DNA of 64,000 nucleotides. Origin: Bombyx mori. Taxonomy: Eukaryota > Arthropoda > Insecta > Lepidoptera > Bombycidae. Numbering within the stretch: position 1 is the first letter of the stretch; the number at the start of each line of letters is the position of its first letter. The position numbers and the translations under genes are program-made. Location of the stretch: the NCBI RefSeq assembly GCF_030269925.1, contig NC_085124.1, positions 868,001-932,000 of the forward strand, given 5' to 3'. Under the pieces are notes generated by a model. It saw nothing but the letters and a program-made list of their open reading frames with translations. It was not told where the DNA came from and did not search any database. Below, in pieces: positions 1 through 9,441 of this stretch.

Positions 1-300
1 TCGTGCAATAAAAATCAAACCCGCAAAATTATAATTTGCGTAATCACTGCTGGTAGGACCTCTTGTGAGTCCGCACGGGTAGGTACCACCGCCCCGCCTA
101 TTTCTGCCGTGAAGCAGTAAGGCGTTTCGGTATGAAGGGTGGGGCAGCCGTTGTAACTATACTGAGACCTTAGAACTTCTATCTCGAGGTGTGTAGCGCA
201 TTTACGTTGTGGATGTCTATGGGTTCCAGTAATCACTTAACACCAGGTGGGCTGTGAGCTCGTTCAAACATCTAAGCAATAAAAAAAAAAAAAAAAAAAA
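1..300 (+). mobile_element. Bm1-type SINE, tRNA head missing at window edge
   Basis: The body of the commonest repeat in the window, from the A/T-rich linker through the conserved GGTAGGACCTCTTGTGAG block to a 3' A-run at about 281-300. The tRNA-like head lies before base 1. The full element is best seen at 41026-41466. Confidence 0.85.
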
Positions 301-614
301 TCTATACCTACACACTATTATCTAAGTATCTATCAGCTCACACAGCTTCCCCGAAGGCTCGTCACCACACCCTGCAACCAGATCCTTCTTTTTAAATCAT
401 TAATATTATTCACGAAAATGAAAATCAAATTTTAAATTTAATCACTACACTATCATTATAAGATATGTCTTCTTGGTAATAAAGCATAGCATTAATGAAG
501 TAAATTAGGTTCGCATACGTTACGTCATCGTGAATGCTTTAAATTATAACGTTGACAAATGCTTTCGGATGCGGTCTGATAGCGAAGCGCAAGGCGGTTT
601 GTAAAATATAACTA

Positions 615-1910
615 GTCAGGTCATAAGTATTGTCACAAAGTAAAAACTTTTCTTTTAGAATGCTGGCCACAAAAAAGTTTATTGAATTCGAATTTCGAAT
701 TGTTCATGAAAATAAAAATGTATACTTTTAGAATTTTACTCATTTTTAAATATGGAGTGGACGCTTAAAGAAGACCGTGTTGCAGTTATTGCGTTGCATC
801 GTTGCGGTTACGCGCCAATTCAAATTTTTAACATACTGAAAAATTTGAATATAACCAAAAGATTCGTTTATCGTACCATCAAACGATACAATGAAGACTC
901 TAGTGTAGATGTGGTCAAGAAGTGGTCGCCCTCGGTCTATTAGGACTCCAGCAGTGATAAAAGCTGTGAAGACGCGAATTCAAAGAAATCCCAAACGTAA
1001 GCAGAAACTGTTGGCCCTTCAGATGGGGTTAAGCAGAACCACGGTGAAAAGGGTGTTAAATGAAGACTTATGGCTTCGGGCACATCGAGGAAAAACAGGA
1101 CATCGTTTGAATGCTCGTCTAATGGACCGGAGACTGAAGATATGCCGCGCTTTGTTGAAGCGGTACGCGGGAAAAAAATATCGGGAAATTCTTTTTTCGG
1201 ATGAAAAAATTTTTACCGTAGAAGAGAGCTACAATAAACAAAATGATAAGGTGTACGCACACAGTAGTGAAGAAGCGAGCAACCGTATTCCGCGTGTCCA
1301 ACGAGGTCATTTTCCATCCTCGCTCATGGTATGGTTGGGAGTTTCTTATTGGGGCTTAACAGAGGTACATTTTTGTGAAAAAGGTGTAAAAACGAATGCA
1401 GTTGTGTATCAAAATACAGTCCTGACGAACCTTGTGGAACCTGTTTCTCATACCATGTTCAATAACAGGCACTGGGTATTCCAACAAGATTCGGCGCCAG
1501 CTCATAGAGCGAAGAGCACACAAGACTGGCTGGCGGCGCGTGAAATCGACTTCATCCGGCACGAAGACTGGCCCTCCTCCAGTCCAGATTTGAATCCGTT
1601 AGATTACAAGATATGGCAACACTTGGAGGAAAAGGCGTGCTCAAAACCTCATCCCAATTTGGAGTCACTCAAGACATCCTTGATTAAGGCAGCCGCCGAT
1701 ATTGACATGGACCTCGTTCGTGCTGCGATAGACGACTGGCCGCGCAGTTGAAGGCCTGTATTCAAAATCACGGAGGTCATTTTGAATAAACTTTAGTGTC
1801 ATAAGAATCTATGTTTTGTTAAGTTCATTTTGGTATATGAATGGTTACATAATGAATAAACTTGTGTCAATTATTTTACATTAAACATGTGACAGAATTT
1901 ATGACCTGAC
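615..1910 (+). mobile_element. mariner-type DNA transposon, DD37D (maT/Bmmar1-like)
   Basis: A complete 1296-bp element flanked by TA on both sides (613-614 and 1911-1912). The inverted ends begin GTCAGGTCATAA on the left and, read on the other strand, GTCAGGTCATAA on the right, and continue with close similarity into GTCAC. It encodes one transposase, now frameshifted. The last two catalytic aspartates are 37 residues apart, which is the maT lineage described from silkworm (Bmmar1). The element is structurally whole but should be unable to move by itself. Confidence 0.9.
752..1789 (+). pseudogene. DD37D mariner transposase with two frameshifts
   Basis: Transposase of the mariner element at 615-1910. 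It starts at ATG 752 (MEWTLKEDR). The N-terminal helix-turn-helix region reads in one frame to about 910. An extra base near 909-914 then moves it to the frame running through RSGRPRSIRTP and the catalytic core. A missing base near 1745 gives an early stop at 1751; in the next frame the protein continues as LKACIQNHGGHFE and stops at 1787-1789. The two shifts cancel, giving a 1038-base frame (345 residues), normal for the family. Catalytic residues are visible: D in FSDEKIF, D in QQDSAPAH, and D in SPDLNPLD 37 residues after the second. No in-frame stop interrupts the core, so decay is recent or slight. Confidence 0.9.
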
Positions 1911-1912
1911 TA

Positions 1913-2440
1913 GGTATAGGTACTATATTAACATTTTTTATTAAAATAAACGTAAGGTAATTATCGTATCATTTGATTTAAGCTGGAACCGACTTATACA
2001 ATGTTGATGCAAATGAAACTTCCGTCTTCAATATTAAGATTGAAATTACAATAGCATTGATAGAAGGAGTAGGTACCAAGCTGTAAATGGAATGCGTGCT
2101 TGCTTAACGACACGAATAGGCACATGTTGATAGGATTTGGAGATTAGCAATTAGGGAGTTAGATAGGAAAATTAGTGAGAATACACAGGTTTCGATGGAC
2201 GAAAGCAAATAAAATAGCAATGTCTCACTGTTAAATATATTTAATCATCTCGGCATCTTTTAAAATGGCGTCCCAAACAGATCTTTGAGCTGACTTAATT
2301 TTTGGGGCTGTAATGCATTAATAAGCAGGTGTCTTTTGGAGCCGGAATGCATAGCAACTTTGTGGCATTAAGAGACGTAGCATTTTACCTGTGGGGGCTT
2401 ATAATACATCTTATCAGAAGTAAATCGTTTTTTGTTTCAA
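1913..2440. other. No gene seen
   Basis: A/T-rich sequence between the mariner and a family R repeat. I see no coding frame of credible length and no repeat I can name. Confidence 0.5.
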
Positions 2441-2445
2441 CCCGT

Positions 2446-2725
2446 TCTAGTAACCTTGAGGGGTTATTCTAAATTCACCGAGCTAGTGAACTCACGGGGC
2501 TCAAACCGGGACTGTTGCTAACACTGACCCTAGCTAGAGCAGTGCTTCGCAGAATCTACCACCGGATCGGAAACGCGACCCACTAAGAAGATCCGGCGAG
2601 AAACTCAGTGGGCTGTGTCTGTGGGTTAATTCGCTCGTCGAGTCCTTCGTCTCCAGCGACGGATTCGCCGAGGACGGTGACCGGTGCTTGAGGTATCTAA
2701 AAGTACCGTTAATGTATCGGGAGGA
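2446..2725 (-). mobile_element. Family R dispersed repeat
   Basis: One of about ten copies in the window of a roughly 260-bp unit. The copies share blocks such as GAATCTACCACCGGATCGG and GAAACTCAGTGGGCTGTGTC. The best copies carry a T-run at the low-coordinate end (an A-tail read on the - strand), so this copy is assigned to the - strand. It is probably a LINE 3' end or a SINE; I do not recognise the family name. Confidence 0.65.
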
Positions 2726-3169
2726 TCCGTGATTATGTGTTTAGAGCGAAGTAAATCGCATTGAATACCTACGTTCTTATAGGCAGGCGGCACCAACCTT
2801 TGTGACTTAACGTTAAATTCTGTAAGTCGTACATAATCTTACTCGCTTCCTCTTTAATTTTGTACCAAACGTAGTGCAACTCTCAATGTGACGTATAAGG
2901 AAGATGATGTTACATCCAAATGGTATCTCTGTTCATGGAGAAAACAAGATCACATCTAATTGACATAAATGCATTTTAAATGAAAAAATTACATCAGAGA
3001 CCGCGGGACTGTGAGCACCATGGATGCGTGTTGGTACCGCTTGCTATAGACGGATGGAGATCACAACCCAACTCGTCATATGTGGATTTCATCAACACGT
3101 ATTCTGCTCATCAAACTCCAGTCTGTATAGAAGATAAATGTAATTTTTTTTTTTATTATTGCTTGGACG
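2726..3169. other. No gene seen between two family R copies
   Basis: Contains a short open frame starting near 2980 that resembles no family I know and runs into the next repeat. Nothing else stands out. Confidence 0.4.
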
Positions 3170-3460
3170 CTAGCTTTTTTTCCAACCTAGGGCTGATAGT
3201 CTTGAGAGATTATATCAGCTGTACCCTAGCGTGTAGGTGAGTTCTTGAGGCTCAAACACTGGCCCTAGCAAGAGCAGTGCTTCGCAGAATCTACCACCGG
3301 ATCGGAAACGCGACCCACTGAGAAGATCCGGCGAGAAACTCAGTGGGCTGTGTCTATGGGTTAATTTACTCACCGAGCCTTTCGTCAAGCAAGCGACGGG
3401 TTCGACGATGACAGTGACCGGTGCTTGAGGTACCCCAAAGCACCGGGTGCTAGCAGTGCA
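3170..3460 (-). mobile_element. Family R dispersed repeat, full copy
   Basis: Begins with a T-run followed by CCAACCTAGGGCTGATAG, then the family blocks from 3230 to about 3455. Compare 34650-34925 and 61603-61878, which have the same order and orientation. Confidence 0.7.
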
Positions 3461-3510
3461 ATGACTAATGCTTCTGGACACGCTTATTTTTTTTGATGAA
3501 AATATTTTTT

Positions 3511-3845
3511 GGAACGAAGTTCCTTTTGGGACGATGCGGAGGGGTACCCTAACCGGGAAAAAACGTCCGTAACGTAAGATTTTTATTAGTAATGCACACA
3601 GTGTACGATTTAACTTTGTAATAACGTACGAAAAATAACGTATTTTTTTATCATTCATTGACCACGATCTAACGAGCATTCGTTTGCGCAATACACTAAG
3701 TTCGCACGTTACCGAATGACCGTGGGTTGTTGCGAAACCTCCAGTTTTATTTCCTTTATACCTTGAATAGAACTTAAAATTAATATTTTTATAATAAGAA
3801 ACTTCGTTCCTATCCGGTGTCCTGCGACACCACGCATCTCTTTTG
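3511..3845 (+). repeat. Family P repeat with GGAACGAAGTTCC ends
   Basis: Starts with the short palindrome GGAACGAAGTTCC, passes through a GC-rich block (GATGCGGAGGGGTACCC) and ends with TTCGTTCCTATCC and the self-complementary GGTGTCCTGCGACACC. The same ~340-420-bp unit is inverted at 48331-48752, and its end sequence recurs at 8540-8592. Probably a non-autonomous DNA element; superfamily unknown. Confidence 0.6.
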
Positions 3846-4029
3846 TTTTTTGGACCAGTTTCGAGTTCTAGTTCGGGTGGTGAGGCTCGGTGGTAGTGGT
3901 GCCGATGATCGTTCAGGGTTTCGTGTGAAATTTGTCACCTGCCCCCTGCCTACCTCGGTTGAATTGTACTTTCCGTGGTCAGGACGCGAGTTGTTGAACG
4001 ATGACAGAAATATTTATAAAGGGCAATTA

Positions 4030-4295
4030 TTGGTGGTAAGGCGTAGTGCACGCCCGCACCGGTAGGTACCACCATACCGCTCTGCCCACTTCTGCTGTGA
4101 AGAACTCCTGCGTTACAATTGAAGGGATGAATTATGCGGTATACATTTTCAATTATTTCAATATTTAAGATTGAAGATTTCGATCTCATATCTCAAGATA
4201 AGTGGCAGTCACGCGGCGATGTCTATAGGCTTCGGTAGCCATTTAACACCAAGAGAGCTGTAAGCTCGTTCACTCATCTACGTAATAAAATAAAA
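4030..4295 (+). mobile_element. Diverged Bm1-type SINE
   Basis: Recognisable from CGCACCGGTAGGTACCACC through a degraded centre to GAGAGCTGTAAGCTCGTTCAC and an A-rich end. Old copy with substitutions and small insertions. Confidence 0.6.
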
Positions 4296-4714
4296 GGGCT
4301 TATAATATCAATAAGTAAAATATTAATTGTGAATATCCTATTCATTAATCCCAAATATGATACATGTGCTTCTTGCTAAGATATTGCAATTGGAAGCGCC
4401 TTATTCTGTGATTCGAGCAATATCAGTTATATAAGTATATTTTGATATGCATTTGCGTCTTAAAGGTATTAGGGGTATAGAGATTGGACCGCGTCACTAC
4501 AGTTCTTCTTGGCAAAAATAATCATTCGAGAGGCAGTACAAAATGCTTTTGAAGAGTTTGTTGGGTCCCGTACCAATGCGCTAGCAAAGATACATCGATA
4601 TTATCGTCAGTGTATATTTTTATTTATTGAAATAAATAAATATTCATTATTCATTAAATGACTTTCACTTTCTGTATACTAAGCAACTTGATAGCTAAAG
4701 ATCTAATTAATGTA
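4296..4714. other. No gene seen
   Basis: A/T-rich stretch between two SINE copies. No frame or repeat I can support. Confidence 0.4.
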
Positions 4715-5785
4715 TTTGCTGGTAGGAGGCGTATAGTTAGACCACACTGGTATGGAGTATTATTTCTTTCGTGAAACAGGTATGCGTTTCCGTCTGAAGG
4801 GTGGGGCAGCCGTTGTACTGAAGAACTGAATCTTAGAACTCTGTCTCAAGGTGGGTGGCGGCATTTACGTTGTAGATGTCTATGGGTTACGGATAACCCC
4901 AGGGGGGGTTACGGACCGTCGAGGCGGTTTACCCGGTCTTTGATGACTGGGTGAATCGTGGCGAAGGACGTCTCACCTTTCGTCTGGTGCAGGTGTTGAC
5001 CGGGCACGGATGCTTCGGGAAGTACCTGCAGGATAAGGGCTAAGCCGACGATGAGGTGCCACCATTGTAGACACGACCTGGACACGGCGGAGCTTACGCT
5101 CGCTGTCTGCCCCGCTTGAGAGGTGCAGCGCCGTATCCTTGTCGCAAAGATAGGACCGGACTTGTCGCTGCCTGGCGTCGTGGCGTCGATGCTTCGCAGC
5201 GACGAGTCCTGGAAAGCTATGCTCGACTTCTGCGAGTGCACCATCTCGCAGAAGGAGGCGGCGGGGCGAGTGAGGCAAAGCTCTTCTCACTACGCAGAAA
5301 TCCGCCACCGCCGAGCAGGGGGTCGGGACCGGGGTCCCGTCTGTAACCCGGCCCCCTAAGAGCTTTGGCTCCACTTGCTTTGTACGGGGAGGAGCCTAGG
5401 CGTGGAGCAGCGAGGTACGCCGCGTACCCCGGACCGCTCCGGGGGAAGGTGTAGCGCGGCGCCATCAATGCGGGCTCTTGGCCCGTCGACCGAGGGAACC
5501 GGCGGTCGTGTCGCTGGCGGCCGCCGGTCCGTCGTCTGGGGGACGGCGGGACGGATGTAATATGCTCTGCGTAAACCCTGTCCCGCCGTCTCAATAGCTC
5601 CGACTGGGTTCCCATCCGGTCCGGGGTAGGGCGCCGGCTGTGAGCGGCAGAAGTTTGTAGTGAGGTTCAATTCCCACATACCGGATCCGGTGATTTTCTC
5701 CTATGGAAAAAAATGGGTTCCGGATATCACTTAACACCAAGTGAACCGTGAGCTCGTTCACCCACTTAGAGAAACAAATTGAAGA
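4715..5785 (+). mobile_element. Bm1-type SINE split by a LINE insertion
   Basis: The SINE body runs 4715-4895 and resumes at 5712 with ATGGGTTCCGGATATCAC to about 5785. The two halves are separated by the R1-clade fragment at 4896-5711. The sequence TATGGGTTACGGATA at 4881-4895 is repeated with two mismatches at 5712-5726, which is the target-site duplication of the nested insertion. Confidence 0.8.
4896..5711 (+). mobile_element. 5'-truncated R1-clade non-LTR retrotransposon
   Basis: GC-rich block unlike its A/T-rich surroundings. It encodes, with frameshifts, the C-terminal tail of an R1-clade ORF2: FRLVQVLTGHGCFGKYL near 4976-5030, then a degraded cysteine/histidine region, then RILVAKIGPDLSLPGVV and AMLDFCE near 5127-5240. 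A GC-rich 3' UTR follows, ending in a short A-run (5705-5712). The 5' part, including reverse transcriptase, is missing. Confidence 0.75.
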
Positions 5786-6270
5786 GTAGAACAGCTAGTA
5801 AATAATATTTAATATTTCGAGCTCGCGTGAGTCTTTCACGTTTTTGATGTGTATGGCTTCAGGTAAGCTCTTGCAACCAGATTAGTCGTGCAACCTTTCA
5901 CGCAAATATTGCAATAAATAAATCCGAATGAATAAATAAATTGGAATTGCTTCCGTAAAACATAAAATTTACATTAACGAATTGATTTATTTGAAACACA
6001 ATTTAATACGTAGATTGTCTCTACATTTAGGAACACGTAAATAAGGTTTCTCATCGATCTGACGTTCTTGTATGTGTTCGTAATAATACCTGAATTAGGC
6101 TGCCGATGTATCAACGTCGTTTGCTTGCGGCTACAACCAGTCGTTTCTTAACGGAAGTTTAAGATACGATTGGCGGAAAATGAAGGCAGTTCGAGAAGAA
6201 ATAGATTAGTGGTCTCAATAATATCTTCCTCTGACTTGCTGTAAGAAAGCATAGTGTGACATCACAGACT
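5786..6270. other. No gene seen
   Basis: A/T-rich, no credible frame. Ends at the tRNA-like head of the next SINE. Confidence 0.4.
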
Positions 6271-6271
6271 A

Positions 6272-6555
6272 CGGTAGTCGTCGTGGTCTAAATGATATGA
6301 TGCCCGGTGTTTTGAAGTCGTCGTGGTCTAAAGGATAAAACGTCCGGTGCATTCGTATTGAGCGATGCACCGGTGTTCGAATCCCGCAGGCGGGTACCAA
6401 TTTTTCTAATGAAATACGTACTTAACAAATGTTCACGATTGACATCCACGGTGAAGGAATAACATCGTATAATAAAAATCAAACCCGCAAAATTATAATT
6501 TGCGTAATCACTGGTGGTAGGACCTATTGGGAGTCCGCACGGGTAGGTAGTTCCC
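6272..6555 (+). mobile_element. Bm1-type SINE with duplicated tRNA-like head
   Basis: A tRNA-like start, GTAGTCGTCGTGGTCTAAA, occurs at 6272 and again as GAAGTCGTCGTGGTCTAAA at 6315, so the first ~40 bases are present twice in tandem. The second head carries a good pol III B box (GGTGTTCGAATCCC, about 6371). The body stops near 6555, where a transposase fragment begins. Confidence 0.8.
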
Positions 6556-6584
6556 CAACCTATTATATAAATAGTCGTGGCATT

Positions 6585-6720
6585 TCACTATGGAACGTTA
6601 GACGCTTGTCCGGCGGTATCATCGGACCTTATTTCTTTGAAGATGCGCAAGGAGTCGCGCTTACTGTCAATGGCGACCGATTTCCGATGATGATAATAAA
6701 TATTTGTGGCCTAGGATAGA
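6585..6720 (+). pseudogene. Transposase fragment, mariner-like (possibly DD41D)
   Basis: A short coding remnant containing GGIIGPYFFEDAQG followed by ALTVNGDRF. This is the signature of the central region of an insect mariner-like transposase between the first and second catalytic residues. Both flanks are SINE or unrelated sequence, so only a fragment remains. The DD41D assignment rests on memory of similar proteins and is tentative. Confidence 0.6.
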
Positions 6721-6796
6721 TCTGTGGATGGATTGGATGAGAAATTCGAAGGCTTCGTCATCTCGCGTGGTGGCGACATCAACTGACCACAGATTT

Positions 6797-7043
6797 ATTT
6801 TTATTTTTTATTGCTTAGATGAGTTGATGAGCTCACGGCCCACCTGGTGTTAAGTGGTTACTGGAGTCCATAGACATTTAATGCCGCCACCCACCTTGAG
6901 ACATGAGTTGTAAGGTTTCCGTTTTAACAGAACAACGGCTGCTCCGTCCTGCAAATCAAAACGTATTACTGTTTTACGGCAGAAATAGGCAGGTGGTGGT
7001 ACCTACCCGTGCGGATTCAGAAGACGTCCTACCACCAGTAAAA
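6797..7043 (-). mobile_element. Bm1-type SINE
   Basis: Reverse-complement body: T-rich end, CACCTGGTGTTAAGTGGTTAC, then TACCTACCCGTGCGGATTC and CCTACCACCAGT. Head absent. Confidence 0.8.
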
Positions 7044-7261
7044 ATGATCTCAGACAAAGCCACTTTTGTAGAGCAAATAAAAACTTAATTAAAATGTTAA
7101 TTAGCGAAAAACTCCTTGTTTGCACGGAAACGTGCGTTCAAACAAAAAAACAACCTGAATAAATATTAAAAAAAAAATGACTATAATATAATAATCATTT
7201 ATTTAATCAAGAATTCGCACGTGTATCATACTGTTTTATATTGTGTAAAGTGTGAAAGTTC

Positions 7262-7455
7262 TTACGTGGTTACTGAAGTCTGTAGACATAACTTAAATGC
7301 CTACATTAAGCAATGAGGTCAGTCTCAATTGCGTTGTATAACGGCTTACCCACGCTCCAAGCTGGAACTCACGACTTCCTCAATGCAGCAGAAATGGGCA
7401 GGATCCTGGAACCTACCAGTGCGGACTTACAATAATTCCCACCAACACTAAAATA
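7262..7455 (-). mobile_element. Old, diverged Bm1-type SINE
   Basis: GTGGTTACTGAAGTCTGTAGAC and GCAGAAATGGGCAGG keep the order of the SINE body on the - strand, with many substitutions. Confidence 0.55.
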
Positions 7456-7764
7456 AATATAAAATATGAAAAAGCTCTTGAATTCAAACCTTATGTCAAA
7501 CGAATTAAATTGGTATTCGCTAAAATGTTGATCTTGCTAAATGTGTAATACAACAAACATATCCCAAATATATTTAGTAGCACAGGTTCGTCAAACGATA
7601 GGTGAATGAAATTGTTTTTGAACAGTGGTATTAATAGATAAAAAACTGGCATCGTATGAACTAAGATATGTGCTTATCAGGGTTCTGAATCCTGCAACTG
7701 TGTTGTGCAGTTAGTATAACCAGTTTTAATCTAACAAAAATGAAGATCTTACAGTTCAAAGTCA
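7456..7764. other. No gene seen
   Basis: A/T-rich sequence between two SINEs; nothing I can support. Confidence 0.35.
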
Positions 7765-8008
7765 GTATTTTACTGGTGGTAGGATCTCTTGCGAGTCCGC
7801 ACGGGTAGATGCACCCTGCCTATTTCTGCCGTGAAGCAGTAATGCGTTTTGGGTTTGAAGGGTGGGGCCGTTGTACCTACACTTGAGATCTTAGAACTTA
7901 CATTTCAAGGTAGGTGGCGCATTTACGTTGTAAATGTCTATGGACTCCAGTAACCGCTTAACATCGGGTGGGCTGTGGGCTCGTTCATCTATATCAGCAA
8001 TAAAAAAT
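7765..8008 (+). mobile_element. Bm1-type SINE
   Basis: Starts at ACTGGTGGTAGGATCTCTTG and ends at CAGCAATAAAAA. 5'-truncated at the point where most short copies in this window begin. Confidence 0.85.
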
Positions 8009-8539
8009 TAAAAATGAAATCTTTTCTCCACCAGAGATGAATGAAAACGAAATTAAAAGTTCCAGCCTGATAATACAGTGTTAGTATTTCTGGCCATTCA
8101 ACTGTTGATTCTTCTTCGTAGATTAGCTTCTGGCTCCTGGATATACAGTAGAGTCTATAGACATTACACCGCCGCCCCCAAACCTAGACACGTACTCTTA
8201 AACATTTGTGTAACCATGTCATTATTACTTGACATTCATGACAGTAATTACTAATTGCCGCGTATTTTGTCTAGTCAGCCTTTTCTCAAAGGAGAGATAC
8301 AGTACTTTTTTTGTTTTCGGGGGTTGTAGTCATAATTTAAACAACTTTTACTGTTTTAATAAGGACGATTCTGTGTCCACGAAAGCTGTAAAGTTTCGGA
8401 ACGTCGTTATATATGTAGTAGTAGGATAATGACAGTAAAAAACGTGAGATTCAATTGTAAAACAAGTTTTAATTAAAATGAATTTAAATCAAGTAATTCT
8501 AATAAATATTAGGAGACCAGAATTCTAAGTAAAATAAGA
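8009..8539. other. No gene seen
   Basis: Open frames here are short and resemble no family I know. The stretch 8425-8500 (AACGTGAGATTC area) loosely resembles 51640-51700 and 15035-15060, perhaps a very small shared repeat. Confidence 0.3.
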
Positions 8540-9141
8540 GGCGAAAAAAGATGTGTGGTGTCGTGGGACACCGTTCCTATGAACGAAGTTCCATATAAAA
8601 AAATTAAAAAAAAAGAATTAGGATAAAAAATCGCGCGGTGAAATATCGCTGTGCGGAAAACAAGGCCTTATTCCACGGACTTTTTCTTACGGTTTTACTG
8701 TTCGACGCTTGAAAAGCAAACATGACTAAGCGACAATAACTGCTTTGTATATAAATGATAGGCAATAACCATATTCGATGCGCAAAAAAATTAGATTTCT
8801 AGGTCTATTAAAATCATTTCAATCCTACAGCTAGTAGCTAGATTCTACTACAGCTAGATTCGTTAAAATAAATTTTGTTATCAGGTATTTCAACTTTAAA
8901 TTAGTCTACTGTAAAGTTCACGCATTGTCGCTTAGTCACGTTTGCCTTTCAAGCGTCGTATTACATTTTTTTCAGTTCGGTCGCGCAGCAAAAATCGCGC
9001 TGTGAAATATCGCTGTGCGGAAAACAAGGCTTTATTCCACGGACTTTTTCTTACGGTTTTTACTATCACATTTTTTTCAGTTCGGTCGCGCAGCAAAACC
9101 TCTATCTCCTCCAAGCCTGCCGTAAGGAACTTCGTTCCAAA
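8540..9141. repeat. Tandem ~105-bp repeat bounded by palindromic ends
   Basis: A GAACGAAGTTCC end at 8581-8592 and GGAACTTCGTTCC at 9127-9139 bracket the block. Inside is a ~105-bp unit containing GTGAAATATCGCTGTGCGG and GGACTTTTTCTTACGGTTTT. It is present once incompletely (about 8629-8700) and once whole (about 8990-9095). The block CATTTTTTTCAGTTCGGTC also occurs twice (8967 and 9069). The first unit is interrupted by the inverted-repeat element at 8703-8958. The ends match family P (3511-3845, 48331-48752). Confidence 0.65.
8703..8958. mobile_element. Small inverted-repeat element (MITE-like)
   Basis: A 256-bp segment with 36-base inverted ends: 8703-8738 begins CGACGCTTGAAAAGCAAAC, and the reverse complement of 8923-8958 begins CGACGCTTGAAAGGCAAAC. 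There are three mismatches over the 36 bases. It carries no coding capacity and lies inside a tandem-repeat unit, which gives the uninterrupted sequence for comparison. Confidence 0.7.
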
Positions 9142-9441
9142 AAGTACGTTAATGCTCATTATCATCACAGCGTGCCGTCTACCAAACGCTGACGTCCACT
9201 TCAAGATTTTAACGAGAAATTTCAAATATAACTATTTATCCCGATAATGAAGAAGCGGAAGAAAACAGTACTTGTTTATTTAGGTGTTTAAATTATTTTC
9301 ATAAGTAAACACTTCCTAGTTTCACTTGTGAATGCAATATGTTTTCAATGAGTAATTATTATTCATGTGGATTGTTAACAGAATTTAGTTGGTCAGAAGA
9401 AATGTGCGATTTTTCATTACACATCGACTTGCCGTTCAGTC

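Noticed and set aside
2980..3240. 86-codon open frame
   Set aside because: Runs into a family R repeat and shows no known motif.
3817..4189. Two ~80-codon frames on opposite strands
   Set aside because: They cover the family P end and a diverged SINE.
5116..5679. Overlapping open frames on both strands of up to 132 codons
   Set aside because: Produced by the GC-rich R1-clade fragment; only the tail of its ORF2 has recognisable motifs.
8942..9247. Paired ~100-codon frames on both strands
   Set aside because: Encoded by the tandem repeat; the repeated peptide VRSRSK is a by-product of the DNA repeat.
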